Shown one piece after another: positions 16,964 to 25,260 of a stretch of 64,000 nucleotides of DNA (positions are counted from its first letter, which is position 1; each line of letters starts with the position of its first letter). The notes beneath the pieces are model-generated. The model was not told where the DNA came from, did no database searches, and saw nothing but the letters and a program-made list of their open reading frames with translations. This stretch comes from Cohnella cholangitidis (GTDB lineage Bacteria > Bacillota > Bacilli > Paenibacillales > Paenibacillaceae): the NCBI RefSeq assembly GCF_014107495.1, contig NZ_CP041969.1, positions 5,133,501 to 5,197,500 of the forward strand. The letters are read 5' to 3'. The position numbers and the translations under genes are program-made.

Positions 16964-17974
16964 ATGGAAGACGAGCGTATCGTCACCGCGCATTTGATGA
17001 TGGAAGACCAAGCGGTGGAATACAGCCTGCGCCCTCGCTATTTGGCGGAATATATCGGCCAAGCGCAAGTGAAGGACAACCTGAAGATCTACATAGAAGC
17101 CGCCAAGATGCGGCGCGAGCCGTTGGACCATGTGCTTCTGTACGGTCCTCCGGGACTAGGTAAAACAACGCTATCGAACATTATCGCCAATGAGCTTGGC
17201 GTTAACATTCGCACGACGAGCGGCCCGGCCATCGAACGCCCCGGCGATCTGGCTGCCATTCTAACGAATTTGCAGGAAAACGACGTTCTGTTCATCGACG
17301 AGATTCATCGGCTGCATCGGACGGTAGAGGAAGTGCTATACCCGGCGATGGAGGATTTCGCGCTGGACTTCATTATCGGCAAAGGACCGAGCGCTCGCTC
17401 GGTACGGTTAGACCTCCCTAAGTTTACTTTGATCGGAGCGACGACGAGAGCCGGGTTGTTGTCGGCTCCGTTACGGGACCGCTTCGGCGTCGTAAGCCGG
17501 TTAGAGTTCTATACGGAGGATGAGCTGTCCTATATCGTAACGCGTACGGCTGAAATTTTCGGAGTAGGCATCGTCGGCGAAGCTTCGCGCGAGATTGCCA
17601 GACGCGCTCGCGGAACGCCTAGGATCGCGAACCGGCTGTTGAAAAGGGTACGCGACCATGCGCAGGTCAGAGGGGATGGCATCATTACCGATGCGGTCGC
17701 CCATGACGCGTTGGAAAGAATTCAAGTCGATCCGATGGGATTGGACAGCATCGACCATAAGATGCTCCGTTCGATGATTCAGAATTACGGCGGCAGACCG
17801 GTCGGGTTGGATACGATAGCGGCTTCCATCGGCGAAGAGAGCCAAACGATCGAAGACGTATACGAGCCGTATCTGATGCAAATCGGCTTTTTGCAGCGAA
17901 CTCCGCGAGGACGTATCGTTACGGCGGCAGCATATCGGCACTTAGGCTTGCCTATACCGGATCAGAATGGATGA
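16964..17974 (+). CDS. ruvB: Holliday junction branch migration ATPase RuvB
   Basis: Hexameric AAA+ motor for branch migration. The 336-residue protein contains LRPRYLAEYIGQ, Walker A GPPGLGKTT, Walker B FIDEIHRL, sensor 1 IGATTRAG with the arginine finger region RDRFGVVSRLEFY, and the C-terminal winged helix (GFLQRTPRGR). ATG start after AGAGGAGG. Confidence 0.97.
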   Translation: MEDERIVTAHLMMEDQAVEYSLRPRYLAEYIGQAQVKDNLKIYIEAAKMRREPLDHVLLYGPPGLGKTTLSNIIANELGVNIRTTSGPAIERPGDLAAILTNLQENDVLFIDEIHRLHRTVEEVLYPAMEDFALDFIIGKGPSARSVRLDLPKFTLIGATTRAGLLSAPLRDRFGVVSRLEFYTEDELSYIVTRTAEIFGVGIVGEASREIARRARGTPRIANRLLKRVRDHAQVRGDGIITDAVAHDALERIQVDPMGLDSIDHKMLRSMIQNYGGRPVGLDTIAASIGEESQTIEDVYEPYLMQIGFLQRTPRGRIVTAAAYRHLGLPIPDQNG

Positions 17975-18039
17975 TCGAACGAAGACAATACTTAGGGTCG
18001 ATAGTCGACAGGCTGACCTAAACGACGGAGGAGAATTCG

Positions 18040-20163
18040 ATGATCCCCTATGCTAAGCGCAGTTTTGCTCGATTGTTAATCACGCTCCTTATAGCTTCTT
18101 CGGTTCTCGCAAGCGCTGCCCCGCATCCCGTTCACGCCGCGTACCAAGCGCCGGAGAACATTCGGGTAGCCTTTTTCCTTAACTTAAGCTCGTTTAAATC
18201 GATTACTCCGGTGGCTACGTTACAATCCTCCGGCGGCTTAAACCTTAGTTGGAACGAATCCGCGAATAGCCTTCCGCTCGCGACTGCTCCCGCAGGTCAA
18301 GCGGTCCGCTTCGGGATGGACGGCTATCGCGCGCTGCTAGCGGAGACGGAGGATTACAGTGCGGCGATTGCCGTTCTGAAGAAAGTGCAAGCCTCGTCGA
18401 ACGCGGCATTCGTGACCCAACTGTCCAAATCCGGCAGAACGGTCTATCAAGTGTCCGAGGGAGCTTATGCCAGCGCTTCGGAAGCCTCCGCCGCTTTGAC
18501 GAAATGGACGAAAGCGGGAGTTGCCTCGGGCGTGCAATCGTCGACGGCTGCCCGGATAGCAGGCCCTTTGGCTCTGGAAGCCGGCCCTTACGCTAGCTTG
18601 GCGGAGGCGCAAGCAGCCGCCGATCAGTTCGGCGGGGCAGGTTTGGATGCATTCGCAGCGCTTAAGCCGCAGAATGGCGCGCTGAGCTATATCGTCCGCG
18701 TTGGCCAAGAGAAGGATGCCGCGTCTGCTGCGGCATTGCAGCAATCGGCTATGGCAGCCGCAGGAGGAGCGAACGTACGCATACCTGGTGTCAACGAACC
18801 ATACGTTACGCTCCGCAATGACATGACCTATAACGGAAGCGCCAAAGTAGCGGTACCCTTGTATGCTATCCCGGTTGGCGGGGGAGCCGTCTTGAGGGCG
18901 GATCCCGCCGGAGAGGGCGGAATTCAATTAATCGAACGCAGCAAAAGAACGTACCGCGGCAGCATGGAGATCAGCGTGCTGAACCAAGCGTTAGCCGTCG
19001 TGAATGACGTTAACTTGGAACAATACCTGTACTCCGTCGTCGGCACGGAAGTCGGTTCCGGTTGGCCGTTGGAAGCGCAGAAAGCGCAGGCGGTCGCGGC
19101 AAGGACTTATGCGCTGTCCGTGGGAACTCGCTATCAGATTGCGCACGTCGTGGATACGACGCTCATTCAAGCTTATTACGGAATAAGCTCGGAAAACGCG
19201 AACTCGACGGCCGGCGTGAACGAGACGGCGGGACAGGTGATGACGATCGGCGGCAAACCGATCAGCGCCGTTTTCTCGTCTAATGCGGGGGGCGTAACCG
19301 CAGACACGAAATCGGAAATATGGGGAGGAGACAACTCTTTCCTAGCTTCGAACGTGACGAGCCCTGACGAAGGGCCGCAGAAGAGCAAGCTGGATTGGTA
19401 CTACGTCGCTCTTCCTTCCGGACAGGTCGGATACATTCGTTCCGACTTGGTCTCGGACAGCGGACAAACCCACGTTAGCGGGGCCAAGTATTTGAAGGTG
19501 TCGGGAGAAGGGACTGCCGTTCGCTCCAGGCCTCAGGTCGTCTCGACGATCGAGCCGATAGCCCGCGTCGGAGCGGGAACGCTCGTCGTGGAGCTGGATA
19601 AAGTGCCGGAGTACACGGTATATAGTTGGACGGAAGCGCCGATGACATCGGAACAGTTGTTGACCGCATTGAACAAACGCGCCAAAACCCCGATCAATGC
19701 GCCTCTGGTAACGTTGGAAGTATCCAAGAGAGGTCCTTCCGGGCGCGTGACGGAAGTCAAAGCGAACGGAACCGTCGTGGACGTAGGAGTACCGGACAAT
19801 CTGAGAGGAGCGTTCGGCGGATTGATGAGCACGTTGTTCTCCATTGAGGAGACGGGACGCTATACGATTATAAACGGCGACGGCGCCAAACGCGAAGTTC
19901 CGGAACGGAGCGGCACGCTCCAAGCGATCGGCAGCGATGGCCAAGTCCGTTCCATCCAAGATCCCAATCTCTTTATCATGGACGGAAACGGCAGTTTGCG
20001 AGCTGCAACGACTTCGCCTTCGTTCGTCATCTCCGGTAAAGGGAACGGACACGGCGGAGGAATGTCCCAGTGGGGGGCTAGAGGACTTGCGGAGCAAGGG
20101 TATGACTACCAATATATCCTGCAATACTACTACAAGAATGTAACGATCGAAAAGGATGCCTAA
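18040..20163 (+). CDS. Secreted SpoIID/LytB-domain protein with SPOR-like repeats
   Basis: SpoIID-family proteins are lytic transglycosylases or amidase enhancers that remodel peptidoglycan. The 707-residue protein has a signal peptide (residues 1-35, cleavage after HPVHA), two SPOR-like segments (about 107-160 and 180-235), and a SpoIID domain starting YRGSMEISVLNQ with YLYSVVGTEVGSGWP and the Glu of GTEV as catalytic candidate. The domain is interrupted by an SH3-like stretch (about 440-500: GQVGYIRSDLV, AVRSRPQ) and resumes to the hallmark GKGNGHGGGMSQWGARG near the end. It sits between ruvB and queA, where B. subtilis has no such gene. ATG start after GGAGGAG. Confidence 0.88.
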   Translation: MIPYAKRSFARLLITLLIASSVLASAAPHPVHAAYQAPENIRVAFFLNLSSFKSITPVATLQSSGGLNLSWNESANSLPLATAPAGQAVRFGMDGYRALLAETEDYSAAIAVLKKVQASSNAAFVTQLSKSGRTVYQVSEGAYASASEASAALTKWTKAGVASGVQSSTAARIAGPLALEAGPYASLAEAQAAADQFGGAGLDAFAALKPQNGALSYIVRVGQEKDAASAAALQQSAMAAAGGANVRIPGVNEPYVTLRNDMTYNGSAKVAVPLYAIPVGGGAVLRADPAGEGGIQLIERSKRTYRGSMEISVLNQALAVVNDVNLEQYLYSVVGTEVGSGWPLEAQKAQAVAARTYALSVGTRYQIAHVVDTTLIQAYYGISSENANSTAGVNETAGQVMTIGGKPISAVFSSNAGGVTADTKSEIWGGDNSFLASNVTSPDEGPQKSKLDWYYVALPSGQVGYIRSDLVSDSGQTHVSGAKYLKVSGEGTAVRSRPQVVSTIEPIARVGAGTLVVELDKVPEYTVYSWTEAPMTSEQLLTALNKRAKTPINAPLVTLEVSKRGPSGRVTEVKANGTVVDVGVPDNLRGAFGGLMSTLFSIEETGRYTIINGDGAKREVPERSGTLQAIGSDGQVRSIQDPNLFIMDGNGSLRAATTSPSFVISGKGNGHGGGMSQWGARGLAEQGYDYQYILQYYYKNVTIEKDA

Positions 20164-20165
20164 TC

Positions 20166-21238
20166 ATGAACGTTAGCGATTACGATTTCGAATTACCGGA
20201 GACTTTAATAGCCCAGACTCCGCTTCTGGAACGGACTTCATCCCGTCTTTTAGTCCTCGATCGGAACAACGGACAGCTCGAGCACCGTACTTTCACGGAT
20301 TTAGCGGAATACTTGCGACCGGGAGACACGCTCGTGCTGAACGACACGAGAGTGCTTCCCGCAAGATTGTTCGGGATCAAGGCGGACACGGGAGCCAAAG
20401 TCGAACTGCTGTTGCTTAAACGGATAGAAGGCGATAGATGGGAAACGTTGGTTCGACCTGGCAAAAAGATTCACATAGGAGCAAGGTTAAGCTTCGGCAT
20501 AACGGCCGCGGAGGAAGGCGAAGAGGGAGAACGGACAGCCGAACCTCTGCTGTCCGCGGTCGTCGAAGACGAGGGGGAAATGGGAGCCCGAACGATACGG
20601 TTCGAATACGAAGGAATATTCAACGAGCTATTGGACCGACTCGGACAAATGCCGCTTCCTCCTTATATTAAAGAAAGATTATCGGACCGGGAACGGTATC
20701 AGACCGTTTATTCCCGCAATGAGGGTCCGCGGCCGCTCCGACCGCGGGGCTGCATTTCACGGATTCGTTCTTGAACCGATTGCAGGAGAACGGGGTGAAT
20801 CTCTGTCCGATTACGCTGCACGTCGGTCTCGGAACTTTTCGCCCCGTAGCGGTAGATACGATCGAAGAGCACGAGATGCACGCGGAATGGTATTCCGTTA
20901 GCGAGGAGAGCGCGCGAATTCTTAACGACGCAAAGGCAACGGGAGGCAGAATCGTCGCGGTCGGAACAACTTCGGCACGGACGCTGGAGACGATCGGCCG
21001 GCGTTTCCAAGGTTCGCCTATCGAGGCATGCGACGGTTGGACCGATATTTTCATTTATCCCGGCTACGAGTTCTCGATGGTCAATGCGCTCTTAACGAAT
21101 TTCCATCTTCCGAAGTCGACGCTGGTCATGCTCGTAAGCGCATTGGCCGGACGCGACAACGTTTTGAACGCCTATAACGAAGCCATTAAGCAGCAATACC
21201 GCTTTTTCAGCTTCGGCGACGCGATGTTTATAAAGTAA
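20166..21238 (+). pseudogene. queA: S-adenosylmethionine:tRNA ribosyltransferase-isomerase QueA, single frameshift
   Basis: QueA transfers the ribosyl part of SAM to preQ1-tRNA, giving epoxyqueuosine. The first frame (20166-20774) encodes the N-terminal 190 or so residues (LPETLIAQTPLLERTSSRLL, GDTLVLNDTRVLPARLFG). The rest (TAGLHFTDSFL, ITLHVGLGTFRPV, GWTDIFIYPGYEF, LLTNFHLPKSTLVMLVSA) lies in the +2 frame up to 21238. Adding one T after 20726 (GGT-CC to GGT-TCC) restores NEGSAAAPTAGLHFTD, the exact conserved join. Either a one-base sequencing error in a TT run or a genuine lesion; downstream tgt is intact. Confidence 0.93.
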
Positions 21239-21276
21239 ATATAGAATTTAGATATAGTAATCGCGGAGGCGGGAGG

Positions 21277-21386
21277 AAAAGGGGAGGTACGGAAAGTTTA
21301 CGTCCGCCTTTAAAATCCGAGTTGTATCCGAATAACAAATTCATAAACAACTCGGATTTTAACGGCGGTGGAGTAACTCCCCTTTT
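21277..21386. repeat. Long nested palindrome between queA and tgt
   Basis: Inner arms of 22 bases (21304-21325 and 21347-21368), from CCGCC through AATCCGAGTTGT and its complement, match with one mismatch around a 21-base loop. Outer arms AAAAGGGGAG (21277-21286) and CTCCCCTTTT (21377-21386) pair as well. The right end has a T run, so it could act as a terminator, but the size and nesting exceed the other terminators here. It may be a mobile palindromic repeat unit. Confidence 0.75.
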
Positions 21387-21431
21387 TCGTACGGCGATCA
21401 TCGATTATTTAAAGGAAGGACCACCCCAATA

Positions 21432-22565
21432 ATGGCAGTCAAATACGAATTAATCAAAACTTGCGCCCAGACCGGCGCGCGACTCGGCAGATTGCATACG
21501 CCGCACGGCATTATCGAGACTCCGACGTTCATGCCCGTCGGTACGCAAGCCTCCGTCAAAGGGATGAGCCCCGAAGAGCTTAAGTCTCTTGGAGCGCAGA
21601 TCATTTTGAGCAACACGTACCACTTGTTTCTTCGACCGGGACACGAGCTCGTGAAAGCGGCAGGCGGGCTACATAAGTTCATGAATTGGGATCGCCCGAT
21701 TCTGACGGATAGCGGCGGCTTCCAAGTGTTCTCCTTGAGCGAAATGCGCAAGATCACCGAGGAAGGCGTTGAATTTCGCTCCCATATTAACGGCGACAAG
21801 CTCAGCTTGACGCCCGAGAGCGCGACGCACGTGCAGAATGCTCTCGGAGCGGACATTATTATGGCTTTCGACGAATGTCCGCCTTATCCGGCCGAATACG
21901 AATACGTTAAGCAATCGACCGAGCGGACGAGCCGTTGGGCGGAGAGATGCCTCAAAGCGCATGGCCGGCCGCATGATCAAGCGTTATTCGGCATCGTCCA
22001 GGGCGGCATGCATAAAGATTTACGCAAACAAAGCGCGCTGGATTTGACTTCCCTAGATTTTCCGGGGTATGCTATGGGTGGACTGAGCGTGGGAGAGCCT
22101 AAACATCTCATGTACGAAATGTTGGAAGAGACCATCCATTTGCTGCCTAGCAGCAAGCCTCGCTACTTAATGGGAGTCGGATCGCCGGATGCTCTGCTTG
22201 ACGGCAGCATTCGCGGAGTCGACATGTTCGATTGCGTTCTGCCGACGCGCATAGCGCGCAATGGAACGCTGATGACTAGCCAAGGCCGAATGGTCGTCCG
22301 TAACGCCAAGTACAGCAACGATTTCGGTCCATTGGATCCGGAGTGTACCTGTTATGCATGCCAGAACTATTCCCGAGCCTACATTCGACACTTGATTAAA
22401 GCCGACGAGATGTTCGGGCTACGCTTGACGACCATACATAATTTGCATTTCTTGGTGCAACTCATGGGTCAAGTTCGAGAGGCGATCCGGGAAGACCGGC
22501 TGGGAACGTTCCGAGACCAATTTTTCGAGAAATATGGAATGGCACAAAACGATAGCGGTTTCTAA
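21432..22565 (+). CDS. tgt: tRNA-guanine(34) transglycosylase Tgt
   Basis: Exchanges guanine 34 for preQ1 in tRNAs with GUN anticodons. The 377-residue protein has the TIM-barrel substrate motifs (TDSGGFQVFSL, IMAFDECPPYPAEYEY, GGLSVGEPKHLM), the nucleophile region VDMFDCVLPTRIARNG and the zinc site CTCYACQNYSRAYIRHL. ATG start after AAGGAAGGA. It pairs functionally with queA just upstream. Confidence 0.97.
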   Translation: MAVKYELIKTCAQTGARLGRLHTPHGIIETPTFMPVGTQASVKGMSPEELKSLGAQIILSNTYHLFLRPGHELVKAAGGLHKFMNWDRPILTDSGGFQVFSLSEMRKITEEGVEFRSHINGDKLSLTPESATHVQNALGADIIMAFDECPPYPAEYEYVKQSTERTSRWAERCLKAHGRPHDQALFGIVQGGMHKDLRKQSALDLTSLDFPGYAMGGLSVGEPKHLMYEMLEETIHLLPSSKPRYLMGVGSPDALLDGSIRGVDMFDCVLPTRIARNGTLMTSQGRMVVRNAKYSNDFGPLDPECTCYACQNYSRAYIRHLIKADEMFGLRLTTIHNLHFLVQLMGQVREAIREDRLGTFRDQFFEKYGMAQNDSGF

Positions 22566-22582
22566 GAGAGGAGGGAATACAA

Positions 22583-22897
22583 ATGTGGTTAGCGGAAACA
22601 ACTAGCGGCGGTGGAAACCTTCTTTACACACTGGCGCCTTTCATCCTGATGTTCGCTATTTTTTATTTCCTGCTGATTCGTCCGCAGCAAAAGAAACAGA
22701 AGCAACGCGGTTCGATGTTGAATGCGTTGAAAAAAGGCGATAAAGTTACGACGGTAGGCGGCCTGCACGGAACGATCTCGGAAATTTCCGACGATACGGT
22801 CGTTCTTAAAGTAAACGACGTAACGAAGCTGACGTTCGATCGTTCTTCGATCAACAACGTAACGGCTCGTTCCGAAAAGAGCGAAGCTGGAGAATAA
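22583..22897 (+). CDS. yajC: Preprotein translocase subunit YajC
   Basis: Small membrane protein of the SecDF-YajC accessory translocase. The 104 residues include one transmembrane helix (about 17-34: FILMFAIFYFLLIRPQQKKQK, shown in part by the RPQQKKQ motif after the helix) and the soluble GDKVTTVGGLHGTISEI domain. ATG start after GAGAGGAGG, 17 bases behind tgt, the usual tgt-yajC pairing. Confidence 0.95.
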   Translation: MWLAETTSGGGNLLYTLAPFILMFAIFYFLLIRPQQKKQKQRGSMLNALKKGDKVTTVGGLHGTISEISDDTVVLKVNDVTKLTFDRSSINNVTARSEKSEAGE

Positions 22898-22926
22898 GGA
22901 TACTTATTCCACGCAGTAGACGAAAC

Positions 22927-22975
22927 GAAAAGCCATTCTGCTCCGGACATCATCCGCGGCGGAATGGCTTTTTTC
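22927..22975. terminator. Bidirectional terminator between yajC and the convergent PAP2 gene
   Basis: Stem GAAAAGCCATTC / GAATGGCTTTTTTC with A- and T-rich ends on both sides, so it can serve the + strand yajC transcript and the - strand phosphatase gene. Confidence 0.85.
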
Positions 22976-22976
22976 G

Positions 22977-23834
22977 TTAGGAGCCGATCGGCCCGGAAGC
23001 TTTGATTTTGGCCTTCGCGCGCACGCTTGAGCCGATATGCGAACGGCTTTCCGCCCATGCGCCTATTTTGAGTCCTACAGTTGCCGAGAATAAGGCGAGA
23101 GCGATTCCCGCGACCATGTCCGTAAACCAGTGAATGCCGAGATAAAATATCGAGAATAGAATAATTGCCGCGTTGATCCAAGTAAAAATCGCCCAGCGTC
23201 GTATTCCCGATTTGCTCGCTAATAAAGCAATCGTAATCGAGATTGAAGTATGTAGGCTTGGGAAACAATTATTCAATCCCGATAGCGGACGATATTCGCG
23301 TTCGAATGCAGGGAACACGTCCAGCAGCAGAAAACGGACTTGCGGATGGACGAACCATACCTCGTTAACGGGGACGAATAAGTAAAAAGGAACGGCAAGG
23401 AAATAGTTGAGCAATAAGGCGATGCAGAAAGCATAAAAAAGCTTCATGTTCTGATGATGGGTATAGATGGCGACGGACGCGATCATCGCGGATTGAAACA
23501 CGACCAAGTAAAATATCGCGCAAATCGCGGTTAGCGCCGGGGATTGAAAGTTCGTCTGCAGCCATGCGGGCCAACCGCCTTCCCATCCGCTAAGCATGGG
23601 AGTAAGATCGTAAGGAACTTTGAGCCAGTTCTCCAGCAACAGCTCGGTTTTATTCAATAGCATAATCGCCATTACGGAAACGAAAAAAAGCAAGTATTTG
23701 CGCGAGACGACTAACGTTTTCAGGAATGACCACGCAGCCGCGAAAGGTTGGCGTCCCGTTCCGAAAGCGATAAGAACGCTGACCGCGACGATCGTGCTGA
23801 TCGATATAGCCGACATGCTATGGAACAAAACCAT
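22977..23834 (-). CDS. PAP2-superfamily membrane phosphatase/phosphotransferase
   Basis: Integral membrane protein of 285 residues from the chosen start, with about six transmembrane segments. The phosphatase motifs near the C-terminus are CFPSLHTS (C2 motif with catalytic His) and YLGIHWFTDMVAG (C3 motif with His and Asp). The arrangement resembles the PAP2_3/inositolphosphorylceramide-synthase-like subgroup; a lipid phosphate substrate is likely but unknown. The ATG at 23834 was chosen because GGGGGGCGC precedes it; a TTG-free upstream extension of 12 codons lacks a ribosome binding site. Confidence 0.85.
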   Translation of the reverse strand: MVLFHSMSAISISTIVAVSVLIAFGTGRQPFAAAWSFLKTLVVSRKYLLFFVSVMAIMLLNKTELLLENWLKVPYDLTPMLSGWEGGWPAWLQTNFQSPALTAICAIFYLVVFQSAMIASVAIYTHHQNMKLFYAFCIALLLNYFLAVPFYLFVPVNEVWFVHPQVRFLLLDVFPAFEREYRPLSGLNNCFPSLHTSISITIALLASKSGIRRWAIFTWINAAIILFSIFYLGIHWFTDMVAGIALALFSATVGLKIGAWAESRSHIGSSVRAKAKIKASGPIGS

Positions 23835-23907
23835 GATGCGCCCCCCATGTAGCCTTCTTAATGCAAGCACCGATATATTATATCATATTATCGGGATGCT
23901 ACGATCA

Positions 23908-24306
23908 TTATCGGGCTTTGGAGCTTGCATTGACTCCTAACATGCCTCCGAATGCTCCCGCAAGACACGTGACCAACAGCAGGATCGGAACGGCTGCCGT
24001 CCAACCCGCATCCGTGGCCAGAAAGCTGATCGTCAGAAGCAGAACGGTATAGAGCAGGCCGTTAGCCATTCCGAAGTACCAGCCTCGCCGGCCCGACCGT
24101 TTAGCCGATACGAAACCTCCTGCCAATGACGCGCAACCGTGCACGCCGAATACCCATGGAAGCATGTTCGATTCGCTAAGCGAAGAACCCATAAGCAGAA
24201 CGGATAAAATAATCGCCCCGATAGCTAACCATATCCCCGACCAATATAAGCCGGAGGCAACCGGCGATGCGTTGCGCAAGCCGAATAAACGGGAAAGCGA
24301 GCTCAC
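23908..24306 (-). CDS. TIGR04086-family membrane protein (YrzE-like)
   Basis: Small four-helix membrane protein of 132 residues; the function of the family is unknown. Recognised by its pattern of helices around MLPWVFGVHGCASLAGGF, then a basic loop SAKRSGRRGWYFGMANGL. In B. subtilis yrzE also sits between yajC and yrbG, supporting the call. The GTG at 24306 is 9 bases after AAGGAG; the TTG two codons earlier is too close. Confidence 0.85.
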   Translation of the reverse strand: MSSLSRLFGLRNASPVASGLYWSGIWLAIGAIILSVLLMGSSLSESNMLPWVFGVHGCASLAGGFVSAKRSGRRGWYFGMANGLLYTVLLLTISFLATDAGWTAAVPILLLVTCLAGAFGGMLGVNASSKAR

Positions 24307-24520
24307 AATCAATCACTCCTTCATGAAGTCGTTTGTAACAGCATATGGCGATGCCGCGGCGCATAGTACAGGCTTCTGATTACCATATTTTCCGTACGGA
24401 TGTCGGGAATGAGCGTATTCCTACACGGTGAAACTAGGAGTCCACGCTTCTGTTCAACGCACGACGATGACGATAAGACGGAACGGCTTCAAATAGTGCG
24501 ACAATGATCGGAGGGAGACC

Positions 24521-25249
24521 ATGGAATTGGCATCGATTCTGCTAAGAACGACGTTCATGTATTTCTTCATTTTCTTGATCATGCGATTGATGGGCAAGCG
24601 CGAAATCGGCAAGCTTTCCGTATTCGACCTAGTCATCTCCATTATGATTGCGGAGATCGCCGTAATCGTCATCGAGACGACCGATAAATCGATGTTCTAC
24701 GCGATCGCTCCGATTGTTCTTCTTGTGCTGATCCAGATCGGATTCGCCTTTTTCTCCATGAAGAGCAGAACGCTCCGGATGCTCTTCGACGGCAAGCCTA
24801 GCGTTCTCATCCGGGACGGACATTTGAACCGCAAGGAAATGTTCAAGCAAAGGTACAACCTCGACGATCTGATGCTCCAGCTTCGGGAGAACGAAGTAAC
24901 CGATATCGAGAACGTCGAGCTCGCCGTATTGGAATCCACGGGCAAACTATCGGTCATCAAGAAGGACAATTTGGGATCTACGGAAGAGCATTCCGATCGC
25001 TCTGCCGCTAATGCGGAATCGAAAGAGCGTCTCTACGCCAAGGAGGATAGCAGTCCCAAAATTAGGTATGAGGTTTTGCCGATCGCGCTTATTCTAGACG
25101 GACAAGTACAAGATGAAAACTTAGAAAAAATAGGAAAAACCAGGTTTTGGTTAAAGAGCGAGCTGCAAAATTATGAGGTAGACAATTTCAAGAATGTTTT
25201 TTTCTGCAGCATCGATCATAAAGGCAAGCTTTACGTGGATAAGAAATGA
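24521..25249 (+). CDS. DUF421 membrane protein (YrbG/YetF family)
   Basis: 242 residues with three N-terminal transmembrane helices containing the conserved RLMGKREIGKLSVFDLVI, followed by a cytosolic DUF421 domain (IRDGHLNRKEMFKQRYNLDDLM, LRENEVTDIENVELAVLE). The C-terminal 90 residues are charged and variable. YetF-type proteins have been implicated in spore germination or resistance in Bacilli, but biochemical activity is unknown. Convergent with spoVB, ending 11 bases from its stop with no terminator visible. ATG start after GGAGGGAG. Confidence 0.87.
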   Translation: MELASILLRTTFMYFFIFLIMRLMGKREIGKLSVFDLVISIMIAEIAVIVIETTDKSMFYAIAPIVLLVLIQIGFAFFSMKSRTLRMLFDGKPSVLIRDGHLNRKEMFKQRYNLDDLMLQLRENEVTDIENVELAVLESTGKLSVIKKDNLGSTEEHSDRSAANAESKERLYAKEDSSPKIRYEVLPIALILDGQVQDENLEKIGKTRFWLKSELQNYEVDNFKNVFFCSIDHKGKLYVDKK

Positions 25250-25260
25250 AATGAATGGCA

